From: Firmicutes bacterium TM09-10
GTDB lineage: Bacteria; Bacillota; Clostridia; Lachnospirales; Lachnospiraceae
Length of the DNA: 64,000 bases
Direction of reading: 5' to 3'
NCBI GenBank assembly: GCA_003481005.1
Contig: QUKC01000014.1
Coordinates: forward strand, 35,808-99,807
Within the stretch, counting starts at the first letter, position 1. Each line of letters begins with the position of its first letter. Both the position numbers and the translations under genes were made by a program. The notes under the pieces were generated by a model, which was not told the DNA's origin, made no database searches, and was given only the letters and a program-made list of their open reading frames with translations. Positions 27,581 to 36,180 of this stretch are shown here, piece after piece.

Positions 27581-28582
27581 ATGGAAAGAATGGAACAATT
27601 AAAAGCGATGCTTTCCCTGTGTCTGATTTTCGGCGTAGCGTTCTGCCTCGGAAGCGTTGTGGGACATACGGTGCGCGTACGGGATCAGGCGGTGATGGCA
27701 CGTCCTGCACAGAAGGACTGGGGACTTTCCTTTCAGGAGGACAACAAGCCGCCTGTGGCGGACGAAAATATGGAGCAGCTGGCGCAATATGATGCGTTTT
27801 ATGCGGAGAATACGACGGAAAAGGTTTTGTATCTGACGTTTGACTGCGGATACGAAAACGGCAACACGCCGGTGATTCTCGACGCATTGAAAAAGCATCA
27901 TGTGCCGGCGGCTTTTTTTATTGTAGGAAATTATCTGGAAAAAAATCCCGATCTGGTCAAACGGATGCGGGCGGAGGGACATATCATCGGGAACCACAGC
28001 TACCATCATCCGGATATGAGCCAGATGGGAAAGGAAGAGTTTCAGAAGGAGCTGGCGCAGCTGGAAGACCTGTACGAGCAGACAACCGGCGAAAAGATGT
28101 CGAAGTTTTATCGCCCGCCCCAGGGTAAATACAGCGACAACAATCTGCAGCTGGCAAAGGAGCTTGGGTATCGGACGATTTTCTGGAGCCTTGCCTATGT
28201 GGACTGGAAGCAGGAGGAACAGCCGACCCACGAAGAGGCGATGTCAAAGCTGTTAAAAAGAGTTCATCCGGGAGCGATTGTACTGCTGCACAATACGTCC
28301 CGGACGAACGGTGAAATTTTGGATGGGGTTTTAACAAAGTGGGAGGAAATGGGGTATCATTTTGCTTCGCTGGAAGAACTGGTATCCTCCGGCAGCAGGG
28401 AAGCACGGAGCTTTTTCTTGACGGATAACCAGGAAAATCCGGTAAAGAGCGCCGCGCCGACCCATGCAGCAGGATCGCAGAAGCAGGCGAGGGGAAAGCT
28501 TACAAGCTTCATGGCGATCAGTGCTGTGATCATGCGGGCAAACAGCTCGACTACGCCGCCCATCATCGGCAGGAAGCTGTAG
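27581..28582 (+). CDS. Polysaccharide deacetylase, PdaA-like
   Basis: Probable membrane-anchored peptidoglycan N-deacetylase of the spore-cortex (muramic delta-lactam) type. One N-terminal hydrophobic segment is followed by the NodB domain: TFDCGYENGNTP (metal Asp pair region), GHIIGNHSYHHPDM (His ligands), YRPPQGKYS and LLHNTS. Domain homology ends near residue 268. The remaining 65 or so residues are low in family character and lie antisense to the MATE gene, a 226-bp convergent overlap, so the original stop has probably been lost. Start 27581 has only a weak site; ATG 27590 is an alternative. Confidence 0.8.
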   Translation: MERMEQLKAMLSLCLIFGVAFCLGSVVGHTVRVRDQAVMARPAQKDWGLSFQEDNKPPVADENMEQLAQYDAFYAENTTEKVLYLTFDCGYENGNTPVILDALKKHHVPAAFFIVGNYLEKNPDLVKRMRAEGHIIGNHSYHHPDMSQMGKEEFQKELAQLEDLYEQTTGEKMSKFYRPPQGKYSDNNLQLAKELGYRTIFWSLAYVDWKQEEQPTHEEAMSKLLKRVHPGAIVLLHNTSRTNGEILDGVLTKWEEMGYHFASLEELVSSGSREARSFFLTDNQENPVKSAAPTHAAGSQKQARGKLTSFMAISAVIMRANSSTTPPIIGRKL

Positions 28583-29733
28583 CCGCAGCCCTGCATGATG
28601 TTTCGGAAAATAAAAATTGTGGATAGCGGAATATAAAAGACCGCACACATATAGATATAGGTTTTTGCCCAGGGCATCAGGGAAGCCATATCGATGTCTC
28701 CGGAGAAGAACAGGGAAAGCAGCGGGCGCAGGAACAGACCGACGGCAACTGCAGCGAGCAGCGAGTAGATGACGCTGATCAGGAGAGCGGAACGGACGCC
28801 CTTTTCCAGACGGTGATAATCGCCCTTGCCGTAGTTCTGACCGCCGTAGCTTGCCATTGTCTGTCCCATCGACATCATGCCCTGTGTTACGAGGTTCTGC
28901 ACCTTGCTGGCAGCAGTAAAGGCAGCGACTGCTACAGAGCCGAACAGATTGATGGCAGCCTGCATCACCATTGCTCCGGATGCAGTAATGGAAAACTGCA
29001 GTGCCATTGGAATGCCCATTCTCATCTGATATGCCGTGTCTGATGCGGAAAGTCGCCACTGGGTGCGCTCCGGGCAAAGCACGGGAACGTTCTTATAAAT
29101 ATAGATCAGACACAGTACCGCAGAAACGCCCTGTGAAATATTGGTTGCAATTGCAGCACCTGCCACACCCATATGGAAGCAGAGGATCAGGAGCAGATCG
29201 AGCACCACATTCAGACAGGCGGAAAATACAAGGAAAAACAACGGAACCTTACTGTTGCCGATGGCCCGCAGAAGTGAGGAAAACAGGTTATAAAAAATAC
29301 AGGCAACGACTCCACTGCAGATCAACATGCTGTAGGTATACGCATCGGCAAAAATATCCTCCGGTGTATTCATAAGGAGAAGCAGAGGCTTCATGGTGCT
29401 CAGACCGACCACGGTTATAAGGATTGTGACAAGAACAGAGAGCAGGATACCGTTTGCCACGCTGGCACGGACGGCTTTTTCATCCTTTGCTCCATAACGC
29501 TGTGAGGTCAGGATCGTAAATCCGGCGGTAATGCCCTGTGCAAAACCGATGATCAGAAACATGACTGTGCCGGTGGAGCCCACGGCAGCCAGAGCGTTCG
29601 CGCCGACGAAGCGGCCGACGATGATCGTATCGGCCATGTTGTAAAACTGCTGGAAAATATTGCCGACTAACAGTGGCAGGGTAAATTTGAGTATGATGGA
29701 CAACGGTTTGCCCTGAGTCATATCCTGTTCCAT
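28357..29733 (-). CDS. MATE-family efflux transporter
   Basis: Cation-coupled multidrug or metabolite exporter with 12 predicted transmembrane helices in two halves, 458 aa (LPLLVGNIFQQFYNMADTI, GSTGTVMFLIIGFAQGI, TQGMMSMGQTMASYGGQNYG). ATG 29733 is preferred over 29745 because GGAGGATTTT is spaced for it. The 3' end overlaps the deacetylase coding frame. Substrate unknown. Confidence 0.88.
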   Translation of the reverse strand: MEQDMTQGKPLSIILKFTLPLLVGNIFQQFYNMADTIIVGRFVGANALAAVGSTGTVMFLIIGFAQGITAGFTILTSQRYGAKDEKAVRASVANGILLSVLVTILITVVGLSTMKPLLLLMNTPEDIFADAYTYSMLICSGVVACIFYNLFSSLLRAIGNSKVPLFFLVFSACLNVVLDLLLILCFHMGVAGAAIATNISQGVSAVLCLIYIYKNVPVLCPERTQWRLSASDTAYQMRMGIPMALQFSITASGAMVMQAAINLFGSVAVAAFTAASKVQNLVTQGMMSMGQTMASYGGQNYGKGDYHRLEKGVRSALLISVIYSLLAAVAVGLFLRPLLSLFFSGDIDMASLMPWAKTYIYMCAVFYIPLSTIFIFRNIMQGCGYSFLPMMGGVVELFARMITALIAMKLVSFPLACFCDPAAWVGAALFTGFSWLSVKKKLRASLLPEDTSSSSEAK

Positions 29734-29795
29734 AAAATCCTCCATCGTTTGGGTGTTTTACGGCGCTTATGGGCGCTTTATGTGATTTGTGTAGC

Positions 29796-29826
29796 AAAAA
29801 AGACTGTTGAAATCTCAACAGTCTTT
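29796..29826 (-). terminator. Terminator after tRNA-Pro
   Basis: AAAGACTGTTGA (29799-29810) pairs with 29815-29826. On the minus strand it is followed by a six-T run, so it ends the tRNA-Pro transcript before the MATE gene. Confidence 0.8.
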
Positions 29827-29831
29827 AAAAG

Positions 29832-29905
29832 TCGAAGCGACGTGATTTGAACACGCGACCTCTGCGTCCCGAACGCAGCGCTCTACCAAACTGAGCCACG
29901 CTTCG
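29832..29905 (-). tRNA. tRNA-Pro (anticodon CGG)
   Basis: Minus-strand cloverleaf of 74 nt. Acceptor CGAAGCG/CGCTTCG, D-arm GGCTCAGTTTGGTAGAGC, anticodon arm CTGCG-TTCGGGA-CGCAG giving CGG, and T-arm GTGTTCAAATCAC. CCA is not encoded. It reads Pro CCG codons. Confidence 0.95.
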
Positions 29906-29926
29906 ATTGCTTCATCAAGCCTTATT

Positions 29927-29955
29927 ATCATAACGAATTTTTCTGAAAAAGTCAA
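29927..29955 (-). promoter_or_regulatory. tRNA-Pro promoter
   Basis: Minus strand: TTGACT (29955-29950), 17-bp spacer, TATGAT (29932-29927), about 20 bp before the tRNA 5' end. Confidence 0.75.
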
Positions 29956-30000
29956 CTGGAAAATTTAGAAAAAAAGAAAAACTTTTGCAAGCTTTTGCAA

Positions 30001-30029
30001 CTGACAGGTTGCCAGAAATAGAGTATACT
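30001..30029 (+). promoter_or_regulatory. Promoter of the DUF436 gene
   Basis: CTGACA (30001-30006), 17-bp spacer, TATACT (30024-30029), 54 bp before the start codon. Confidence 0.6.
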
Positions 30030-30083
30030 GAAAGCGAAAGAACGCAACAGAAAAAACTTTAACATGACAAAAGGGGACAGATC

Positions 30084-30671
30084 ATGGCAGCTACAGTTTT
30101 TCATACCTATGATAATACATTATATGAAAAGGTTTACCAGACCGCTTATCAGGCGGCAGCGGAGCTGATAGAGACCGCCGGGATGAAAGCTGGTCAGATT
30201 TTAGTAGTCGGCTGTTCGACCAGTGAAGTTGGCGGGGAGAAAATCGGAACCTATTCCAGTCCGGAGCTGGCGGCAAAGGTCTTTGGCGGAATTTATGCGG
30301 CTGTGCAGGAAAAAGGCATTTATCTGGCGGCCCAGTGCTGCGAGCATTTAAACCGTGCACTGATTCTGGAGACAGAAGCGGCAGAAAAGTATGGCTATGA
30401 GCCGGTCAATGTTATGCCGCAGCCAAAAGCAGGCGGATCCTTTGCAACAGCGGCATGGCAGGCATTTGCTGATCCTGTGGCAGTGGAGCATATTGCGGCA
30501 CATGCAGGAATGGATATCGGAGATACGCTGATCGGGATGCATCTAAAGGATGTGGCGGTTCCGGTCAGACTGTCCATTCGACAGATCGGGGAGGCACATC
30601 TGGTATGCGCACGGACGCGGCGGAAATTTGTCGGCGGGGTTCGGGCGGTTTATGACGAAAGATACCTGTAA
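30084..30671 (+). CDS. DUF436 / TIGR01440 family protein (YwlG-like)
   Basis: Conserved soluble protein of unknown function, 195 aa, at the family's usual length. Visible hallmarks are LVVGCSTSEVGGEKIG near residue 45, AAQCCEHLNRAL near 90 and GDTLIGMHLKDVAVPVR near 160. The Cys residues and His in those blocks are candidate catalytic or ligand positions. Site AAAGGGGACAG precedes the ATG. No operon partner is evident; MgtC follows after an 81-bp gap containing a hairpin. Confidence 0.85.
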   Translation: MAATVFHTYDNTLYEKVYQTAYQAAAELIETAGMKAGQILVVGCSTSEVGGEKIGTYSSPELAAKVFGGIYAAVQEKGIYLAAQCCEHLNRALILETEAAEKYGYEPVNVMPQPKAGGSFATAAWQAFADPVAVEHIAAHAGMDIGDTLIGMHLKDVAVPVRLSIRQIGEAHLVCARTRRKFVGGVRAVYDERYL

Positions 30672-30689
30672 ATAGCATATAGAATAAGG

Positions 30690-30719
30690 CTGCAGGCATT
30701 TTCGCGGGAACGCCTGCAG
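30690..30719 (+). other. Hairpin between the DUF436 gene and mgtC
   Basis: CTGCAGGC (30690-30697) pairs with 30712-30719 around a 14-nt loop. No T-run follows, so it is more likely an mRNA stabiliser or weak attenuator than a terminator. Confidence 0.45.
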
Positions 30720-30752
30720 AAATCAGGAGAAGGATAAAAGAGGGAGCAAGGT

Positions 30753-31448
30753 ATGGTGTTGGAAAAAATAGCCGTTTTGAAGGAGCTGACCATTTTTTCC
30801 GTGTTGCTGAGAACTGTGCTTGCGATGGTTTTCAGTGGAATTTTAGGGTATGAAAGGGAAAAGAAAGGGCGTCCGGCAGGATTTCGGACGTATATGGTTG
30901 TCTGTATCGGCTCGGAAATTGCGATGATGACGGGAATTTTTCTGAGCCGGGAGCTTGGAAGCACTGACCCGAGCCGGATTGCTGCGCAGGTGATCAGCGG
31001 GATCGGATTTCTGGGAGCCGGGACGATCCTGGTGACCCGGCAGAACCAGGTAAAGGGGCTGACCACCGCAGCGGGGCTGTGGGCAGATGCCTGTCTGGGA
31101 CTGGCACTTGGTTCCGGCTTCTACTCCGGAGCAATTGTCGGCTTTGCAGCCATCTGGTGTTCTCTGAAAATCCTGAGCACAGTAGATAAGAGGCTTGGAA
31201 AAACAGCGCGTGTTTTTGGAGTTTACGTGGAGTTTGTAAGTATCAAGGATCTGAGTGCCTTTTTGGCATATGGACGGGGACATGGCTGTAAAATGGACGG
31301 GCTGGAGATTGTACGCAGCAAGGATGTGGATGGAAACAGGGTGGTTGGTGCAACAATGACCCTTCATTTTGATACACCTGTATCCCATGAGAAGGTGATA
31401 GAAGAGTTCGGCAGACTGGAGGGCGTGCAGTTTATCAAAGAAATTTAA
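30753..31448 (+). CDS. MgtC/SapB family membrane protein
   Basis: A 231-aa protein with four to five membrane helices in the N-terminal MgtC domain (GILGYEREKKGRPAGFRTYM, GIGFLGAGTILV, LTTAAGLWADACLGLALGSG) and a soluble C-terminal ACT-like region. Homologues influence magnesium homeostasis and F-ATPase. Site AGGGAGC. No Mg-sensing leader was recognised upstream. Confidence 0.88.
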   Translation: MVLEKIAVLKELTIFSVLLRTVLAMVFSGILGYEREKKGRPAGFRTYMVVCIGSEIAMMTGIFLSRELGSTDPSRIAAQVISGIGFLGAGTILVTRQNQVKGLTTAAGLWADACLGLALGSGFYSGAIVGFAAIWCSLKILSTVDKRLGKTARVFGVYVEFVSIKDLSAFLAYGRGHGCKMDGLEIVRSKDVDGNRVVGATMTLHFDTPVSHEKVIEEFGRLEGVQFIKEI

Positions 31449-31577
31449 GCGCGACATGTGAACGTGCCGGAGTCGAACGCTGATCATGGGTTTGCATGCG
31501 CGCGATCCGTGCCGTATCCATCTGGCTGGCGGCACGAAGCTGCGAAATTCCTTATTTTGTGCGGGGTGCAACCAACG

Positions 31578-31622
31578 GTTGACAAATTTCAAGCCGCCGT
31601 TTGGTGGCGGGAAACTGTCAAA
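31578..31622. promoter_or_regulatory. Imperfect palindrome before the XRE gene
   Basis: TTGACAAATTTC..CCGCC pairs with GGCGG..GAAACTGTCAA over about 45 bp, ending 40 bp before the start codon. It may be an operator for the adjacent regulator or the mgtC terminator. No T-run follows. Confidence 0.35.
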
Positions 31623-31662
31623 ATCCATATACTGAAACAAAAAACAAATGGAGGCAGGAAGT

Positions 31663-32643
31663 ATGATTTTGGCAGATAAGATTGTTCGGCTGAGAAAGAA
31701 AAACGGCTGGTCGCAAGAAGAGCTTGCGCAGAAGATGAATGTATCGAGACAGGCAGTCTCAAAATGGGAAAGCGCGCAGACCGTCCCGGAGCTGGAAAAA
31801 ATTTTGCAGCTTGGAGCGTTGTTTGGAGTTACGACAGATTACCTTTTAAAGGATGACATGGAGCTGGAGGAGTTTACATCGGAAACGATAGACAGCGGCG
31901 TGCGCCAGATTTCCATAGAAGAGGCGGGAACCTATCTCGTACAGAGCAGGGAATCCGCAAAACGGATTGCTGTCGGGACGTTTCTGTGCGTGTTATCCCC
32001 GATCCCGTTACTTTTATTAGGCGCGGCATCGGAGTATGAAAAACTGAACATTTCGGAAAATCTGGCAGGTTGTCTTGGAATAATGCTGTTGCTGTTTTTT
32101 GTAATCGCGGCGGTCGCATTGTTTATCTATTCCGGGTTTCAGAACGAGCAGTATGAATATCTGGATAGGGAAGAGCCGTTTGAGCTGCAATATGGCGTGA
32201 GCGGAATGGTGCGGGAAAAACAGAAAGAATATCGGAATCAGTACATTTTCTGGAACATCATTGCAACGTGTATCTGTGTGGCGTCCCCGATTCCGCTGCT
32301 CGTCGGCGCATTTTCGGAACAGGAATTTCTGATAACGCTGCTGCTGACCGTTACGATGGTGCTTGCCGGAATCGGCGCATGTATTTTTGTGGTGAACTGC
32401 AGCATCTGGACAAGCATGCAGAAACTATTAAAAGAGGGCGATTACACGATGGAAGCGAAGCGCAAAAACCGGAAAATGGGAGCGTTTTCCGTAGTTTACT
32501 GGCTTATCCTGACTGCAATTTATCTCGCCTGGAGCTTTTCGACGAACACATGGGATAAGACCTGGATCGTCTATGTGGTCGGCGGCGTGATTTATGCCGC
32601 GCTGTGTGTTGTCTGGGAACTTGTGATGAACCGGGAAAAATAG
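31663..32643 (+). CDS. XRE-family regulator with membrane domain
   Basis: A 326-aa protein. An N-terminal Cro/C1 helix-turn-helix (WSQEELAQKMNVSRQAVSKWES, about 15-36) is followed by a linker and about five hydrophobic segments that would tether it to the membrane (PIPLLLLGAASE, GIMLLLFFVIAAVALFIY, FSVVYWLILTAIYLAWSF). GGAGGCAGGA before ATG 31663 decides the start over ATG 31648. Target genes are not evident; it stands alone, ended by tandem hairpins. Confidence 0.85.
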   Translation: MILADKIVRLRKKNGWSQEELAQKMNVSRQAVSKWESAQTVPELEKILQLGALFGVTTDYLLKDDMELEEFTSETIDSGVRQISIEEAGTYLVQSRESAKRIAVGTFLCVLSPIPLLLLGAASEYEKLNISENLAGCLGIMLLLFFVIAAVALFIYSGFQNEQYEYLDREEPFELQYGVSGMVREKQKEYRNQYIFWNIIATCICVASPIPLLVGAFSEQEFLITLLLTVTMVLAGIGACIFVVNCSIWTSMQKLLKEGDYTMEAKRKNRKMGAFSVVYWLILTAIYLAWSFSTNTWDKTWIVYVVGGVIYAALCVVWELVMNREK

Positions 32644-32644
32644 A

Positions 32645-32740
32645 ACGCACGCTCTTTACGCTCCTTCTCATAAGGGTGTTAGAGCATAATGCGTGCTTCT
32701 CGGATGAGGACAGACGATTTAAGGTCGTCTGTCCTTTTCT
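32645..32740 (+). terminator. Tandem hairpins ending the XRE unit
   Basis: GCACGCTC..(G)AGCATAATGCGTGC forms a loose stem (32647-32694). A perfect 10-bp stem GGACAGACGA (32708-32717) with 32725-32734 follows, then TTTTCT. The second is a good terminator. The rest of the 310-bp gap to the next gene holds its promoter. Confidence 0.75.
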
Positions 32741-32877
32741 GTTGCTTGGAATTAAGCAGTCAGTCTCTAATAAAGAATACCAACCGACAGCAGCAAGAAC
32801 GTTTCGATAGGCAAGACGATGATTTGTACGACGAACTGTACTTTGACGACAGCCCGTATTGACGCAAAAAGTAAATT

Positions 32878-32931
32878 TAATACCATATTTTTCAAAAAGG
32901 GTATTGAAAACGCAGAAATTTGTAGCATAAT
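32878..32931 (+). promoter_or_regulatory. Promoter and operator candidate of the regulator/MFS/SGNH cassette
   Basis: TTGAAA (32904-32909), 16-bp spacer, CATAAT (32926-32931). Inverted AATACC (about 32878) and GGTATT (about 32899) flank and touch the -35, and another GGGTAT half occurs at about 32940. This is a plausible autoregulatory site for the TrmB-like regulator. Confidence 0.5.
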
Positions 32932-32953
32932 AGTGGTGTGGGGTATAACTACT

Positions 32954-33820
32954 ATGAACAATTATGAATTTTTAGAGAAACTCGGCTTTTCGTCAAACGA
33001 AGCAAAAGTATACGGAACACTAATTAAACATAAAGTGTTAAACGGTTACGAAATCGCAAAACTTTCGGGCGTTGCGCGTTCGTTGGTGTACGAGGTTATC
33101 AATCGCCTGGTGGCAAAGGGCGCGGTTATTCGTATAGACGGAGAGCCGAATTTTTACAAGCCTATCGAGTATCAAGACCTTATACGTAGCATCAAGGAAG
33201 AAAACGAAAAGAATATTGCCTGCGCCGAACGCGAGCTACAACAACTTGCAACGGAAAACGCCGACGTCGATTATGTAATGAATATAGTGGGCGAAGAAAA
33301 ATACGTTGCTAAGGCAAAGGAACTTATCGACAGCGCGCAAGCGGAAATTTCGCTGTCCATTTGGCGAGAGCTGTTCGAAGTGCTGCGTAGTAATATCGAA
33401 AACGCAATATCCCGCGGGGTAAAGGTGTATATTTTTACCTTCGGAAGCATTTTGGTCGAGGGCGCAACGGTGTATTCGTACAATATCAACGACGTTTCAA
33501 CACTGTTTCCATACCGTAGAACAACAATTATAATCGACGGCGGAGAGTGTTTAGTCGGAGAAGAAGGCGATCGCAACGTTTACGTGCATACGCGCAATCA
33601 TTCGGTTGTTTCCCTTGCCACCGACGAAATTGTTTTGAATGTTTTTTGGAATAAACTTATCGAAAAAGAAAACCTGTTGTCTAAAGGCTGCTCCGGCGCG
33701 GATTTCTTGCAAGCCATACATAATTTGGCGGAGCGCTACGGCATTACCGACGAGATGACCAAGAATTTTCTTGTTTACAATTTTCAAAAGGAGAAAACTC
33801 AAAATGGCAAAAAATGTTGA
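32954..33820 (+). CDS. TrmB-like transcription regulator
   Basis: A 288-aa protein with an N-terminal winged helix typical of sugar-responsive TrmB regulators (LGFSSNEAKVYGTLIKHKVLN, ARSLVYEVINRLVAKGAVI), then a coiled region and a PLD-like ligand domain (EISLSIWRELFEVLRSNIENA, FPYRRTTIIIDGGECLVGEE). It starts at ATG 32954; the frame is open 45 codons further up but crosses the promoter. The ribosome site is weak. Its stop overlaps the MFS gene by 17 bp, so it most likely controls the cassette and binds the imported compound. Codon use differs from neighbours (few CTG and GGA, more TTA/TTG). Confidence 0.8.
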   Translation: MNNYEFLEKLGFSSNEAKVYGTLIKHKVLNGYEIAKLSGVARSLVYEVINRLVAKGAVIRIDGEPNFYKPIEYQDLIRSIKEENEKNIACAERELQQLATENADVDYVMNIVGEEKYVAKAKELIDSAQAEISLSIWRELFEVLRSNIENAISRGVKVYIFTFGSILVEGATVYSYNINDVSTLFPYRRTTIIIDGGECLVGEEGDRNVYVHTRNHSVVSLATDEIVLNVFWNKLIEKENLLSKGCSGADFLQAIHNLAERYGITDEMTKNFLVYNFQKEKTQNGKKC

Positions 33821-35243
33821 ACGATTACAGGCGCGCGAAGCCAAGGAACTTATCCGCCGCGAAAAGCAGTTGGACGCAAGAAGCAACAAGTTTTATTTGA
33901 TTTACTTGTTTATGATTTTGTCGCTCATCTACATAACGGACGAAATCGCGTCTACTATATCCATTCAGTTTCAGGCGAATATAGTTACAGAATTCTTCGT
34001 AAAAAATATGGGTATGGAATACGGCGCGGGATTATCGCTCTTTTCCGCCATAGGTTTTATTTCCTATCCGGTAACACTGCTTATTATTTTCTATCGTCCC
34101 CTTGCGGACAAATTCGGGCGTAAGCCGTTTTTGGTTATTAACACGTTATGTATGGGCTTAGGGCTGTTCCTTGTGTATTTATCCAAAGATATCTACGTTT
34201 ACATGATAGGCGGCACGTTGATGGGTTTTATGGTCTCGCACGATATGCAATGCGTGTACATACTGGAATGCTCCGATGCAAAGTCTCGCGCCCGTAACTA
34301 CGCAATCGTAAAAGCGGTGGCGATACTGGGCACGTTACTTGTTCCGTTGCTTAGGGCTACACTCATGCAAAACGTAAGCGAGCGTTGGCACGTAGTATAT
34401 TTGGTGCCGGCAATTGTCGGTTTTGTAATGTCGTTATTCGCGCTGCTTTTTGCTAAGGAAACAAACGCATTTTTGACTAAAAGAATAGAGTATTTAAAAA
34501 CGCCTATAGAAGAACGTGAACAACGCAGCAAGGAAGGACGCGAACAAAACGCACAAGGCGGAATTCTGATCGCTGTAAAATTCGCATTCAAACACAGACA
34601 ATTGCGCTTTTTGATTATTGCTTGTTGCTGCTTTTATCTCGCTTCGTTAGGTACGGCAACGTACAGTACGGTCATGGCAAAGTCGGCGCTGATGACGGAA
34701 GAAGAAATAACTCTTGCTTTGTTTCTGTATCCCGTCGGCAACGCACTGTTTACATTGATTTCCGGTTTTGTGTCGGATAAATTCGGACGTAAAGTAACTA
34801 TAGTCGCAATGTCTTGTTCGGCGTTGACGTGTTATTTGCTGTTTATCTTTAGCGGTATGTTCAAGTGGACTCCGTATTTGACGGGTTTTGCTATCGGCGG
34901 ATTTATGGGCAGTTACTGGGGCGCAGGCGATACCATCGGCGGAATTATGTTTTCCGAATCGTCTCCTACAAACCTGCGTTCGTCGGTTACGGTAATCAAT
35001 ACGTTGCTTAACGGAGTTATGGGCGGACTTGCAACAGTTATTACTATGATACTGCTGCCTATCATTCCCGAAAGCATGTTCGGTTATATGTATTTGGGCA
35101 TGACGGTTCCAGGGCTTGTAGGGGCAATTGTAATAATGTGGCTGTTTGTCGGCGAAACTCGCGGACTTGATCTTAAAACTGTAACCGGTACGGAATGGGA
35201 TAAGCCTAAAAAGGTTAAAGAAGAACAACAGGACGGTGAATAA
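33804..35243 (+). CDS. MFS transporter, sugar-porter-like
   Basis: A 479-aa secondary transporter with 12 predicted helices. The MFS A-motif-like loop RPLADKFGRKPF lies after helix 2 and its repeat SDKFGRKVTI after helix 8. A central charged cytoplasmic loop (YLKTPIEEREQRSKEGREQN) fits the sugar-porter shape. The ATG at 33804 has AAAGGAGA upstream. It overlaps the regulator and is followed after 1 bp by the esterase. Substrate unknown. Confidence 0.85.
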   Translation: MAKNVERLQAREAKELIRREKQLDARSNKFYLIYLFMILSLIYITDEIASTISIQFQANIVTEFFVKNMGMEYGAGLSLFSAIGFISYPVTLLIIFYRPLADKFGRKPFLVINTLCMGLGLFLVYLSKDIYVYMIGGTLMGFMVSHDMQCVYILECSDAKSRARNYAIVKAVAILGTLLVPLLRATLMQNVSERWHVVYLVPAIVGFVMSLFALLFAKETNAFLTKRIEYLKTPIEEREQRSKEGREQNAQGGILIAVKFAFKHRQLRFLIIACCCFYLASLGTATYSTVMAKSALMTEEEITLALFLYPVGNALFTLISGFVSDKFGRKVTIVAMSCSALTCYLLFIFSGMFKWTPYLTGFAIGGFMGSYWGAGDTIGGIMFSESSPTNLRSSVTVINTLLNGVMGGLATVITMILLPIIPESMFGYMYLGMTVPGLVGAIVIMWLFVGETRGLDLKTVTGTEWDKPKKVKEEQQDGE

Positions 35244-35244
35244 A

Positions 35245-36027
35245 ATGAATAACAAACGATTTGAAATCGGCGCAAGCGAACAGCCGTTAGATATTATTAA
35301 GGAAACGTGCGGTTTTGCGGGCATTTTTAAGCAAATAGGCGTTATAGGGGATTCTTTGGCATCGGGCGAGTTTGAAAGTCACGATGAAAACGGAAATATA
35401 GTTTATACTGATATGTACGAGTACTCGTGGCCCGCCGTTTTAGAGCGCATTACTGGAACAAAATACAACAATTATTCCCGCGGCGGAATGACCGCGCGCG
35501 AGTATGTTCAAAGTTGGGCGGACGCAAACGGATTTTGGCAATGGAATCAAGCGTATATTATTGCGTTAGGCAACAACGATTCGTTTGTGTTCGGGCATCC
35601 TCTGGGAAGTGTCAAGGACGTCAACGCCGATTGTCCGCAGGATAACGCCGATACGTTCTTCGGCAATATGGGCAAAATCGTTTGCAAACTTAAAACAATA
35701 GAGCCTAACGCGCGTATTTTTGTTGTAACTCCTCAACTGCGCGGTGAAGCGTGTGATAACGATATCCGTTATATCGCAAGCGAACTCGCCAAATTGTGCG
35801 ATATGTTTGAGTTTACTTACTTGCTGGATATGACTGCGCATGCGCCCGTATACGATGCAGAAATGCGTAAATCGTTCGGGTTGGGCTTTCATCCGAACCC
35901 GATGGGCTACTATGCATACGCGTTGACTGTGGGAAATTATATCGATTACATTATCAGAAGTAACCCGCAGGAATTTGCTACGATACCGTTTGTAGGTACG
36001 TTGCTCAAAAACAAAGATTACAAATAG
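35245..36027 (+). CDS. SGNH/GDSL-type esterase
   Basis: A 260-aa cytoplasmic hydrolase. Block I is VIGDSLASGE (nucleophile Ser37), block II Gly in SRGGMTAREY, block III ALGNND (Asn), and block V FHPN (His216). It has no signal peptide and so acts on an imported ester or acetylated compound delivered by the MFS partner. ATG 35245 is used rather than GTG 35236, which lies inside the MFS end. It shares the cassette's distinct codon use. A perfect terminator follows. Confidence 0.82.
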   Translation: MNNKRFEIGASEQPLDIIKETCGFAGIFKQIGVIGDSLASGEFESHDENGNIVYTDMYEYSWPAVLERITGTKYNNYSRGGMTAREYVQSWADANGFWQWNQAYIIALGNNDSFVFGHPLGSVKDVNADCPQDNADTFFGNMGKIVCKLKTIEPNARIFVVTPQLRGEACDNDIRYIASELAKLCDMFEFTYLLDMTAHAPVYDAEMRKSFGLGFHPNPMGYYAYALTVGNYIDYIIRSNPQEFATIPFVGTLLKNKDYK

Positions 36028-36081
36028 GAAAGGTATTGACTTACCGGTCAAAAGAACTTTATCAGGAAGCTTAAAAAATAT

Positions 36082-36122
36082 GGCAGCCGCGTCAGGAAAA
36101 TTTTCCTGACGCGGCTGCCTTT
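36082..36122. terminator. Perfect bidirectional terminator
   Basis: An uninterrupted 38-bp palindrome (GGCAGCCGCGTCAGGAAAA and its complement, 36082-36119), with T's on the plus side and an A-run on the left giving T's on the minus side. It ends the esterase transcript and the convergent ABC-F transcript. Confidence 0.85.
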
Positions 36123-36180
36123 TAGAGTGCTGGACTGCGCTAAGCCATGTTATCATATTGCGTGTCGTGCTGTCCTTTTG

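Noticed and set aside
36036..36052. TTGACTTACCGGTCAA palindrome after the esterase gene
   Set aside because: It resembles a TetR-type promoter operator, but no gene starts behind it before the terminator at 36082; probably a remnant or chance.
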